Notes under the pieces: generated by a model
Told to the model about the DNA's origin: nothing
The model's database searches: none
The model's input: only the letters and a program-made list of their open reading frames with translations
NCBI GenBank assembly: GCA_046314755.1
Contig: JBKDBG010000074.1
Span: forward strand, 1 to 17,400
Length of the DNA stretch: 17,400 bases
From: UBA6183 sp046314755
Lineage (GTDB): Bacteria; Bacteroidota; Bacteroidia; UKL13-3
Direction of reading: 5' to 3'
Program-made: the position numbers and the translations under genes
In this document: positions 6,514 through 12,666 of the stretch, piece by piece
Layout: each line of letters starts with the position of its first letter
Position numbering within the stretch: position 1 is the stretch's first letter

Positions 6514-7755
6514 ATGACAAAATTGAATTATTCAGTTGCGGAGCGCTTAATGCGTTACGTACAAATTGATACAGAAGCCGATCCGGAATCGAACACGGTT
6601 CCTTCATCACTCAAACAAAAAAACCTAAGTAAATTATTGGTTGAGGAATTAAAAAATTTAGGCATTACAGATGCTGAAATGGATGAATACGGATATGTGT
6701 TTGCCACCATTCCTTCCAACATCACCCAACAAGTTCCGGTAATTTGTTTTTGCAGCCACGTTGATACAACCCCCGATTGTTCGGGAAAAGATGTAAAACC
6801 CATTTTACATAAAAATTGGAACGGACAAGATATTGTTTTGCCTGATGATTCAAGCGTAACGATTAGCACCACACAACATCCCTATTTAAAAGAAAGAATT
6901 GGTGATGATATTATTACTGCCAGCGGTAAAACCTTGTTAGGCGCTGATGATAAAGCCGGTGTTGCCATTATCATGAATTTAGCACAGGTATTGATGGAAC
7001 AACCTGAAATACCGCATGGCACCATAAAAATATTATTTACCCCTGATGAAGAAGTGGGTCGTGGTGTAGATCACTTGGATATGAAAAAACTAAATGCCGA
7101 TTTCGGATACACATTAGATGGTGGCGAACGCGGACATTTAGAAGGCGAAAATTTTAGTGCGGATGCCTGCACCATTACGTTTAACGGAGTAAGTGCACAT
7201 CCGGGTTATGCAAAAGGCAAAATGGTGAACGCACAAAAAGTGGCCGCTTATTTTATCAATAGTTTGCCGGTAAATCATTTAACTCCGGAAAGTACAGATG
7301 GCTATCAAGGTTTTGTGCATCCCGTTTCAACAACCGGATCATTGGAACAAGCAAAGGTGCAATTCATCATTCGTGATTTTGAAACGGCTAAACTCAGCGA
7401 GCATGAAAACCTGCTGAAAAACTTGGCCGAATTAGCCACTAAGGCTTTTCCGGGTTCAACATTTACCATGGAAGTAAAAGAGCAATACCGCAATATGAAA
7501 GAGGTATTAGACCAACACCCGCAGGTGATGAATAATGCCATTGAAGCGTACAAACGTGTCGGATTAAATCCGCATATCACCAATATTAGAGGAGGAACTG
7601 ATGGGGCAAGACTAAGTTACATGGGTTTGCCTTGTCCGAATATTTTTACGGGCGAAATGGCCATTCACAGCAAACAAGAATATGTAAGTGTGCAAGACAT
7701 GCAAAAGGCTGTTGAAGTGTGTGTAGAGTTGGTTCAATTGTGGGCACAAGCATAG
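6514..7755 (+). CDS. pepT: Peptidase T (aminotripeptidase, M20 zinc metallopeptidase)
   Basis: 413 residues, the usual length for PepT. The enzyme removes the N-terminal residue from tripeptides in the cytoplasm, using two zinc ions. All expected ligands and catalytic residues are visible: H82 and D84 in CSHVDT, D145 in LLGADDKAG (bridging aspartate), E179-E180 in FTPDEEVG (catalytic base and ligand), D202 in YTLDGG and H385 in EMAIHSKQEY. The dimerisation-domain histidine H229 is in SAHPG. The start MTKLNYSVAERLMRYVQIDTE aligns with the family. There is no signal peptide. It is the last gene of the forward run that begins with the redoxin gene; the MarR gene starts 58 bp later with its own promoter-like element. 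The assignment is firm. Confidence 0.96.
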   Translation: MTKLNYSVAERLMRYVQIDTEADPESNTVPSSLKQKNLSKLLVEELKNLGITDAEMDEYGYVFATIPSNITQQVPVICFCSHVDTTPDCSGKDVKPILHKNWNGQDIVLPDDSSVTISTTQHPYLKERIGDDIITASGKTLLGADDKAGVAIIMNLAQVLMEQPEIPHGTIKILFTPDEEVGRGVDHLDMKKLNADFGYTLDGGERGHLEGENFSADACTITFNGVSAHPGYAKGKMVNAQKVAAYFINSLPVNHLTPESTDGYQGFVHPVSTTGSLEQAKVQFIIRDFETAKLSEHENLLKNLAELATKAFPGSTFTMEVKEQYRNMKEVLDQHPQVMNNAIEAYKRVGLNPHITNIRGGTDGARLSYMGLPCPNIFTGEMAIHSKQEYVSVQDMQKAVEVCVELVQLWAQA

Positions 7756-7773
7756 TGCATCAAACCTTACGAG

Positions 7774-7807
7774 TTGCTTTCATTTGTAACAAGTTTTAAT
7801 ATTTTTG
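7774..7807 (+). promoter_or_regulatory. Predicted promoter of the MarR-family regulator gene
   Basis: TTG (7774-7776) and TATTTTTG (7800-7807), a perfect TAnnTTTG, are 23 bp apart, at the long end of the accepted spacing. The -7 box ends only 6 bp before the ATG at 7814, so the transcript would be leaderless or nearly so. Confidence 0.45.
7782..7794 (+). promoter_or_regulatory. Candidate MarR autoregulatory site
   Basis: ATTTGTAACAAGT is an imperfect inverted repeat (TTGT-A-ACAA core) between the -33 and -7 elements of the MarR gene. Its ATTTGTA half-site is identical to half-sites in the 24-bp palindrome at 8275-8298. This suggests the regulator represses its own promoter, but the match is short and unproven. 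Confidence 0.35.
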
Positions 7808-7813
7808 CTCAGC

Positions 7814-8263
7814 ATGAGATTAGAAGACGCTATCAAACAAAAAAAATTCGACAACGAGTATGAAAAAGCCGTTGTCAATATTTTGTTTACTGCAAGTTGG
7901 TTAGAGTCTTCTAATCTTCAACGAATGAAACCCTTTGGCATAACCTCGCAACAGTATAATGTATTGCGAATTTTAAGAGGTTCGCACCCGAATAAATTAA
8001 TGCTGAATGATATTGCTTGCAGAATGATTGATAAAAATTCGAATGCAACCCGATTGGTGGAAAAACTCCGTTTAAAAAAGTTAGTTACCCGCGAACAAAA
8101 CAAAGAAAACAGACGACAAGTAGATATTGCCATTACGCCCCTTGGCCTTGACCTTTTAGCAGCGATTGATAAGGTGTCGGATGATTGGTTTAATAAATTC
8201 AACACCCTTAATAACCAAGAGATTAAACAACTAAATACCCTTCTGGACAAACTCAGAGGATAA
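7814..8263 (+). CDS. MarR-family transcriptional regulator
   Basis: 149 residues from the ATG at 7814; a TTG three codons earlier lies in the -7 box and is not a credible start. The layout is the winged-helix fold of MarR dimers. A first helix (ASWLESSNLQRMKPFGIT) precedes the recognition region LNDIACRMIDKNSNATRLVEKLRLKKLV (64-91), then the wing NKENRRQVDIAITPLG (96-111) with the D/E-x-R-R pattern, and a C-terminal dimerisation helix. MarR proteins usually repress a nearby gene and release DNA on binding phenolic ligands or on cysteine oxidation. The only cysteine is C69 in the recognition region, so the inducer type cannot be told. It lies immediately upstream of a perfect palindrome and the pirin-yceI genes, its likely targets. 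Confidence 0.92.
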   Translation: MRLEDAIKQKKFDNEYEKAVVNILFTASWLESSNLQRMKPFGITSQQYNVLRILRGSHPNKLMLNDIACRMIDKNSNATRLVEKLRLKKLVTREQNKENRRQVDIAITPLGLDLLAAIDKVSDDWFNKFNTLNNQEIKQLNTLLDKLRG

Positions 8264-8274
8264 ATTTTTTATGT

Positions 8275-8298
8275 CAATATTTGTATATACAAATATTG
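8275..8298 (+). promoter_or_regulatory. 24-bp perfect palindrome, probable MarR operator
   Basis: A perfect dyad with core TTTGTATATACAAA, extending outward symmetrically to the C at 8275 and the G at 8298. It contains the -33 TTG of the pirin promoter. Further ATTTGTA half-sites occur at 8306-8312 (over the -7 box) and 8317-8323, and one at 7782-7788 before the MarR gene. Size, symmetry and position fit a MarR dimer site blocking RNA polymerase. Confidence 0.7.
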
Positions 8299-8310
8299 TT
8301 TATACATTTG
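8281..8310 (+). promoter_or_regulatory. Predicted promoter of the pirin-yceI operon
   Basis: TTG (8281-8283) and TACATTTG (8303-8310) are separated by exactly 19 bp, a close match to the Bacteroidota consensus. Transcription would start near 8315-8318, giving a leader of about 32 nt before the pirin ATG at 8349. Both elements lie within ATTTGTA half-sites, so repression by the upstream MarR protein is likely. Confidence 0.65.
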
Positions 8311-8348
8311 TATGGCATTTGTAGCAATTAGTAAAAAAATCATTCATT

Positions 8349-9077
8349 ATGAAAACAACCATTCATCGTACAGAAAATAGAGGTCATGCCAACCACGGCT
8401 GGCTAAACGCAAAACACTCCTTCAGCTTTGGCCATTGGTATGATCCAACCAAAATACATTTTGGCGCATTAAGGGTATTGAATGATGATGAAGTTGCTCC
8501 TGCCATGGGTTTCGGCAAACACCCGCATGATAACATGGAAATTATCACCTTGGTGCAAGAAGGAGCGCTTGAACACAAAGACAGTATGGGCAATGGCTCA
8601 GTGATGAAGCCAAATGATGTGCAAGTAATGAGCGCAGGTACAGGTGTATTTCACTCGGAAATGAACCCGGGTAAACAAGAGGCTGTTCGTTTATTTCAAA
8701 TTTGGGTGATTCCTGAATTAATGAATGTAACCCCTCGTTACGACCAACAAACCTTTGCACCGGAGAACAGAAAAAACAAGTGGCAACAAATTATTAAACC
8801 GCATAACGACACCGATGGTGAAGGGATATTCATCTATCAACAAGCATGGTTTAATTTAACTGATTTAGACGCGAATACCAACATTACTTACACCAATAAA
8901 AACCAAGATAATGGTGCATACGTTTTTGTGATTGATGGAGATGTGGAAGTTGCAGGTGAAAAACTAAAAAGACGTGACGCGATTGGTATTACTAATTACC
9001 AAAACTTTGAAATAAAAGCACACAGCAACGCACGAATTTTAGTAATGGATGTTCCCATGATTGATTTAGGATTTTAA
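8349..9077 (+). CDS. Pirin family protein, cytosolic
   Basis: 242 residues, bicupin protein of the pirin family (YhhW-like). It has the opening RGHANHGWLNAKHSFSFGHW and the metal-binding set H58 and H60 (KHPHDN) with H102 and E104 (FHSE) in the N-terminal cupin. These are the residues that hold Fe(II) in pirins and in the YhhW quercetin 2,3-dioxygenase. The second cupin (about 150-242) has no metal site, as usual. There is no signal peptide. The physiological substrate of most bacterial pirins is unknown, so I do not assign a reaction. It is the first gene behind the palindromic operator and promoter, with yceI 26 bp downstream. A paralogue with an export signal lies at 9716-10594. Confidence 0.93.
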   Translation: MKTTIHRTENRGHANHGWLNAKHSFSFGHWYDPTKIHFGALRVLNDDEVAPAMGFGKHPHDNMEIITLVQEGALEHKDSMGNGSVMKPNDVQVMSAGTGVFHSEMNPGKQEAVRLFQIWVIPELMNVTPRYDQQTFAPENRKNKWQQIIKPHNDTDGEGIFIYQQAWFNLTDLDANTNITYTNKNQDNGAYVFVIDGDVEVAGEKLKRRDAIGITNYQNFEIKAHSNARILVMDVPMIDLGF

Positions 9078-9103
9078 ACTTATCACATTTTAATAATAAA
9101 ACG

Positions 9104-9643
9104 ATGACAACACAAACAACCTCAAAATGGGTATTGGATAATGCCCACAGTGAAATTTCATTTAAAGTGAAACACTTAGTAGTAACCACACTTACCGGAA
9201 AATTTGATGCATTTGAAGGAAGCGTGGAATCACCTTCGGATGATTTTAACGGAGCTACAATTCAATTCAGTGCCGACATTAACAGCATTAACACAGGTAA
9301 TGCCGATCGTGACGGACACTTAAAATCAGACGACTTTTTTAACGCTGGAAGTTTTCCAAAACTTACTTTTAAATCAACCTCATTTACCAAAAATGGTGAG
9401 CAATACAAATTAACAGGTGATTTAACCCTACGTGATGTAACCAAAACAATTGAATTAGATGTAGAATTTGGCGGTTCGGCCGTTGATCCTTGGGGAAATA
9501 CCAAAGCCGGATTTGAATTGAACGGAAAAATTAAACGCAAAGAATTTGGCTTAAAGTGGGATGCTTTAACCGAAGCCGGTGGTGCTGTTGTGAGTGATGA
9601 AGTAAAACTTCACTTGAACGTGCAGTTGGTAAAACAGGCTTAA
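9104..9643 (+). CDS. YceI family lipid-binding-like protein, no signal peptide
   Basis: 179 residues forming the YceI eight-stranded lipocalin-like barrel, known in relatives to bind long isoprenoid chains. The family hallmarks are WVLDNAHSEISFKVKHL (9-25), GKFDAFEGSV (32-41), ADRDGHLKSDDFFNAGSFPKLTFKST (68-93), GDLTLRDVTKTIELDVEFGG (105-124) and GFELNGKIKRKEFGLKW (137-153). Many proteobacterial YceI proteins are periplasmic; this one starts MTTQTTSKW without any signal, so it is predicted to be cytosolic. It shares the transcript of the first pirin (26-bp gap) and is followed by an intrinsic terminator, so pirin-yceI is probably a two-gene unit. Its ligand and role here are unknown; linkage to MarR and pirin suggests a stress response. 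Confidence 0.93.
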   Translation: MTTQTTSKWVLDNAHSEISFKVKHLVVTTLTGKFDAFEGSVESPSDDFNGATIQFSADINSINTGNADRDGHLKSDDFFNAGSFPKLTFKSTSFTKNGEQYKLTGDLTLRDVTKTIELDVEFGGSAVDPWGNTKAGFELNGKIKRKEFGLKWDALTEAGGAVVSDEVKLHLNVQLVKQA

Positions 9644-9655
9644 TCATTCTTCACA

Positions 9656-9697
9656 CAAAAAGCATCCGGAGCAATCGGGATGCTTTTTGTTTTTTTT
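9656..9697 (+). terminator. Intrinsic terminator after yceI
   Basis: A 12-bp perfect stem (CAAAAAGCATCC at 9656-9667 pairing with 9678-9689) with a 10-nt loop and a run of eight T at 9690-9697. It begins 12 bp after the yceI stop codon. It should end the pirin-yceI transcript and at least attenuate read-through into the exported pirin gene. Confidence 0.85.
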
Positions 9698-9715
9698 CGT
9701 TTTAAATTTACCATC

Positions 9716-10594
9716 ATGAAACGTAAAGATTTTTTAAAAGCCGGAATATTAGCCGGAATGGGCCTTGCTACCAAAGGTGCAGATGCCGCGGCTATTATGC
9801 TGAATAATAATGACGAATTAAAACCATTTGAACCGGTAGGTTTCAACCATATTCCCAACAACACCTCCAAAGTTGCAGCAAACATGGTGTTGCACAAGGC
9901 CAATACACGAGGCGGTGCCGACCATGGTTGGTTAAAAACAAAACACACGTTTAGTTTTGCGAATTATTACAACCCGGAACGTATGAATTTTGGCGTACTC
10001 CGTGTTTTGAATGATGATATCATTACCGGAGGTTCGGGCTTCCCTACTCACCCGCATGATAACATGGAAATTATTTCCATTCCATTGTTTGGTGATTTGG
10101 AACATAAGGACAGCATGGGTAATGTGAGTGTAATTAAACAATTCGACATTCAAGCCATGACTGCCGGAACAGGTATTAAACACAGTGAGTACAATAAAAA
10201 TATAAGCAAGGAAGCTCACTTTTTACAAATTTGGCTATTCCCGCGTAAAGCAGGTTTAAAACCTTCTTACGATCAAAAAACATTTAAGCCCGAAAGCAGG
10301 GAAAATAAACTAGAAGTGATTGTTTCTCCTGAAGGGAAAGACGGTGGTATCAGCATACATCAAGATGCTTGGTTTAGTATGGGCCGATTACAAAAAGGGA
10401 AGTCGGCACAATACAATCTAAAGCGAAAAGGAAATGGGGTTTATGCTTTTGTAATTGAAGGAAGCGTAACCATTAACGGACAAGCTTTAGATAAACGTGA
10501 TGGACTGGGAATTTGGGATGTGAATCAATTAAACATCAAAACCACCAACGGTTGTGAATTGCTATTGATGGACGTTCCGATGCAAATTGGTTAA
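9716..10594 (+). CDS. Pirin family protein with Tat-like export signal
   Basis: 292 residues from the ATG at 9716. An in-frame ATG at 9680 lies in the terminator stem and is rejected. The N-terminus MKRKDFLKAGILAGMGLATK resembles a twin-arginine signal (KR in place of RR, then DFLK and a weakly hydrophobic stretch), with a cleavage-like A-D-A-A region near residue 25. The pirin fold follows: RGGADHGWLKTKHTFSFANYY (65-85), metal ligands H112 and H114 (THPHDN), and H156 and E158 (KHSE). It ends in a metal-free second cupin. Export with a folded metal centre through Tat is inference; a single-arginine or non-cleaved form cannot be excluded. It is a paralogue of the cytosolic pirin two genes upstream. 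The OsmC gene starts 10 bp after it. No good promoter was seen after the terminator. Confidence 0.88.
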   Translation: MKRKDFLKAGILAGMGLATKGADAAAIMLNNNDELKPFEPVGFNHIPNNTSKVAANMVLHKANTRGGADHGWLKTKHTFSFANYYNPERMNFGVLRVLNDDIITGGSGFPTHPHDNMEIISIPLFGDLEHKDSMGNVSVIKQFDIQAMTAGTGIKHSEYNKNISKEAHFLQIWLFPRKAGLKPSYDQKTFKPESRENKLEVIVSPEGKDGGISIHQDAWFSMGRLQKGKSAQYNLKRKGNGVYAFVIEGSVTINGQALDKRDGLGIWDVNQLNIKTTNGCELLLMDVPMQIG

Positions 10595-10604
10595 TTTGGT
10601 ACGC

Positions 10605-10997
10605 ATGGAACAAGTAACTGCAAGCATCCGGAATCAGCAATATGAAACCACGCTTAGCTTTGGTAAACATACCATTATTGCCGATGAACCCGAAGCGTTA
10701 AACGGAACTGATAAAGGTCCAACACCCGATACCCTTTTAATGATGAGTTTGGCGAGTTGTACAGCCATTACCTTGCGTATGTATGCCAATCGCAAAAACT
10801 ATTCGCTTGAACAAATAAAGGTGCATATCACGCTGGAAAAAACAGCCGAAAAAACAGTTTTCATGCGTAATTTGGAATTTATTGGTAACTTAGCCTTTGA
10901 AGAGGAACAACGATTGTTACAAATAGCAAAGGCTTGTCCTGTTCATAAAATACTTACCAAACCCATTGAAATTAACACCCAAGTGATTGAGCCATGA
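10605..10997 (+). CDS. OsmC family peroxiredoxin-like protein
   Basis: 130 residues from the ATG at 10605; a TTG at 10587 would overlap the preceding gene and is unlikely. OsmC/Ohr proteins reduce organic hydroperoxides with two cysteines in a dimeric cytosolic fold. Both are present: C52 in SLASCTAITLRMYA and C111 in KACPVHKIL, together with GPTPDTLLMMSLASCTA, the family block. The conserved arginine typical of Ohr is not obvious, and the sequence looks closer to the general OsmC (YhfA-like) branch than to Ohr, so the true substrate is open. The last codons overlap the next gene in an ATGA junction (10994-10997), implying translational coupling to the iron-sulfur protein. The preceding exported pirin ends 10 bp upstream. 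Confidence 0.9.
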   Translation: MEQVTASIRNQQYETTLSFGKHTIIADEPEALNGTDKGPTPDTLLMMSLASCTAITLRMYANRKNYSLEQIKVHITLEKTAEKTVFMRNLEFIGNLAFEEEQRLLQIAKACPVHKILTKPIEINTQVIEP

Positions 10998-11422
10998 AAG
11001 AAAGTACCAAACAATATACCAACGGTGAAATAACTGTGGTATGGCAACCGGAAGTGTGTATACACTCTACCCTATGCTGGAAAGGTTTAGGCGATGTATT
11101 TAACCCAACCAAACGACCATGGATTAACATGGATGGTGCACAAACCGAAGCCATTATTGAACAAGTTAAAAAATGTCCGAGTGGAGCCTTGTCGTATTTC
11201 AAAAACAATGAAATGGAACAAGCAAGCATTGAGGTAACATCAGAAACAATTGTTGAGGTGAGTGCCAATGGCCCATTATTGGTGTATGGTAATGTAGTGG
11301 TGAAAGATGCACAAGGAAATGAACAAAAGAAAAATAAAGTAACTGCTTTTTGTCGCTGTGGGGCCTCCGCAAATAAACCTTTTTGTGATGGTACTCACCG
11401 TAAAATCGGATTTGAAGGCTAA
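10994..11422 (+). CDS. Fusion of YjdI-type (4Fe-4S mono-cluster) and CDGSH iron-sulfur domains
   Basis: 142 residues and two domains. Residues about 8-75 match the YjdI/Fer4_19 family: C22 and C28 in VCIHSTLCWKGLGDVF, NPTKRPWINM, and C61 in VKKCPSGALSY. Residues about 95-142 match the CDGSH (mitoNEET-like) family that binds a [2Fe-2S] cluster through three Cys and one His: C120, C122, C131 and H135 in the C-x-C-x8-C-D-G-T-H arrangement, with P129. A protein with both clusters could carry or buffer electrons or iron-sulfur units. Its partner is unknown. The coding start overlaps the OsmC stop by 4 bp, and the DsbA-like gene follows after a single base, so the three are surely one operon. No signal peptide, so cytosolic. 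Confidence 0.9.
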   Translation: MKESTKQYTNGEITVVWQPEVCIHSTLCWKGLGDVFNPTKRPWINMDGAQTEAIIEQVKKCPSGALSYFKNNEMEQASIEVTSETIVEVSANGPLLVYGNVVVKDAQGNEQKKNKVTAFCRCGASANKPFCDGTHRKIGFEG

Positions 11423-11423
11423 T

Positions 11424-12146
11424 ATGAAAACCTTAAAATTATTTGTTGCAGCTTGTGCCATTTGGTTATTATTTACCGGTGCAACGCTTCATAAAAAATC
11501 AACAACAATGAAAAACAAATTAATGTATGTGTATGACCCAATGTGCGGTTGGTGTTTTGGATTTGGCAAGGTAATGAATGAATTTGTGGCACAACAAAAA
11601 GATTCCTTTCAAATAGAAATAGTGAGTGGAGGCATGGTTGTTGGTGATCGTGAGGGTGAAGTGGGTGATTTTGCCGATTACATTTTAGGCGCTTACAAAA
11701 GGGTGGAAGAAATGTCGGGCGTAAAATTTGGAGAAGCCTATTTAAGCCAATTAAAAACAAAAAAACTTTGGAGTTCGTCTGTGAAACCTTCCATTGCACT
11801 CGAAACCTTCAAAACGTTTAATCAGAAAGATGCGGTAGCATTCGGGCACAAAATACAAGAAGCCTATTTTGTACAGGGTAAAGACTTGCGTGATGATAAA
11901 GTTTATGCAGAGTTGATTAAACCTTATGGGATTAATGAGCAAGAATTTTTAACCAAATTAAACAGTGAGGAAATGCGCAAGGCTGCAACCGATTGGTTTC
12001 AAACTACGGCCAACTGGGGTGTAAAAGGATATCCAATGGTTATTCTTATTCATAACGGATCCTATTATGCGGTTGCACAGGGATACACTTCTTTGCAAAA
12101 TTTAAATGCAACCATTCAAAAAGTAATCAGCGAACCTGCGCGTTAA
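11424..12146 (+). CDS. DsbA-family thiol-disulfide oxidoreductase (FrnE/COG3531-like), probably exported
   Basis: 240 residues from the ATG at 11424, one base after the preceding stop codon. The active site is DPMCGWCFGF with C41 and C44, as in the DPMCxWCWGF group of DsbA-like proteins (often called predicted protein-disulfide isomerases). The cis-proline loop is GYPMVILI near residue 205, and the inserted helical domain lies between. Residues 4-20 (LKLFVAACAIWLLFTGA) form a hydrophobic segment after a lysine, suggesting a signal or membrane anchor; C11 is not in a good lipobox. An internal ATG at residue 29 would give a cytosolic form, so location is not certain. The substrate is unknown. 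It follows OsmC and the Fe-S fusion in the same operon, supporting a redox role. Confidence 0.87.
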   Translation: MKTLKLFVAACAIWLLFTGATLHKKSTTMKNKLMYVYDPMCGWCFGFGKVMNEFVAQQKDSFQIEIVSGGMVVGDREGEVGDFADYILGAYKRVEEMSGVKFGEAYLSQLKTKKLWSSSVKPSIALETFKTFNQKDAVAFGHKIQEAYFVQGKDLRDDKVYAELIKPYGINEQEFLTKLNSEEMRKAATDWFQTTANWGVKGYPMVILIHNGSYYAVAQGYTSLQNLNATIQKVISEPAR

Positions 12147-12162
12147 TTTTCGTTTTTAGTAA

Positions 12163-12170
12163 TAAGTTTG
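12163..12170 (+). promoter_or_regulatory. Possible -7 element upstream of ogt
   Basis: TAAGTTTG matches TAnnTTTG and ends 4 bp before the ATG at 12175. There is no TTG at 19-23 bp upstream. If functional it would give a leaderless transcript for ogt and the SDR gene. Confidence 0.3.
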
Positions 12171-12174
12171 CTGC

Positions 12175-12666
12175 ATGAAGATTGTGGCATTTCCATTTAT
12201 TGATTTTGTTGAAACACCAATTGGGCAACTCATCATTAAGGCTACCCAACACCACATTCATGAGGTATATTTTAATGATGAACCAATCACCCGAAAATCA
12301 TCACCACTCACCCAACAAGCAACCCAACAGTTCAAAGAATATTTTGCAGGTAAACGCACCCAATTTGATTTACCAATTGCTTATGATGGTACCACTTTTC
12401 AAAAAGAGGTTTGGGATAAAGTAGCCGAAATTCCATTTGGAAAAACCTTGTCGTACCTGGAGTTGGCCGAACAATTAGGCGATGAAAATAAAACACGTGC
12501 GGTAGGAAGTGCCAATGGAAAAAACAAACTGGCCATTCTTATCCCTTGCCACAGGGTAATTGCTGTTGACGGTAAATTAACCGGATATGCATGGGGCTTA
12601 AAAAGAAAAAATTGGCTGCTTGATTTTGAAGCCAAACAAAGCGGAAACAAACTGAGTTTATTTTAG
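12175..12666 (+). CDS. ogt: Methylated-DNA--protein-cysteine S-methyltransferase (O6-alkylguanine repair)
   Basis: 163 residues, single-domain-plus-N-terminal-lobe size typical of Ogt. The protein directly removes O6-alkyl groups from guanine by transferring them to its own cysteine and is used once. The active site is IPCHRVIA with C125. The helix-turn-helix region is TFQKEVWDKVAEIPFGKTLSYLELAEQLG (74-102), followed by the arginine-finger region TRAVGSANGKN (107-117), then KLTGYAWGLKRKNWLLDFE (134-152). GYAWGL has W where many homologues have G, a substitution also seen in Ada proteins. No Ada-type zinc domain is fused. The stop is immediately followed by the SDR start codon (0-bp gap). The presence of alkyl-damage repair beside OsmC, pirin and MarR fits a general electrophile response (inference). 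Confidence 0.95.
   Translation: MKIVAFPFIDFVETPIGQLIIKATQHHIHEVYFNDEPITRKSSPLTQQATQQFKEYFAGKRTQFDLPIAYDGTTFQKEVWDKVAEIPFGKTLSYLELAEQLGDENKTRAVGSANGKNKLAILIPCHRVIAVDGKLTGYAWGLKRKNWLLDFEAKQSGNKLSLF

Noticed and set aside
8384..8760. Overlapping minus-strand frames opposite the first pirin gene
   Set aside because: Shadows of a strongly conserved protein; no independent support.
9680..9715. Upstream ATG adding 12 residues to the exported pirin
   Set aside because: It lies in the terminator stem, and the added residues would spoil the Tat-like signal.
12182..12424. 80-residue frame overlapping the start of ogt in another frame
   Set aside because: Out-of-frame shadow of a gene with intact catalytic motifs.
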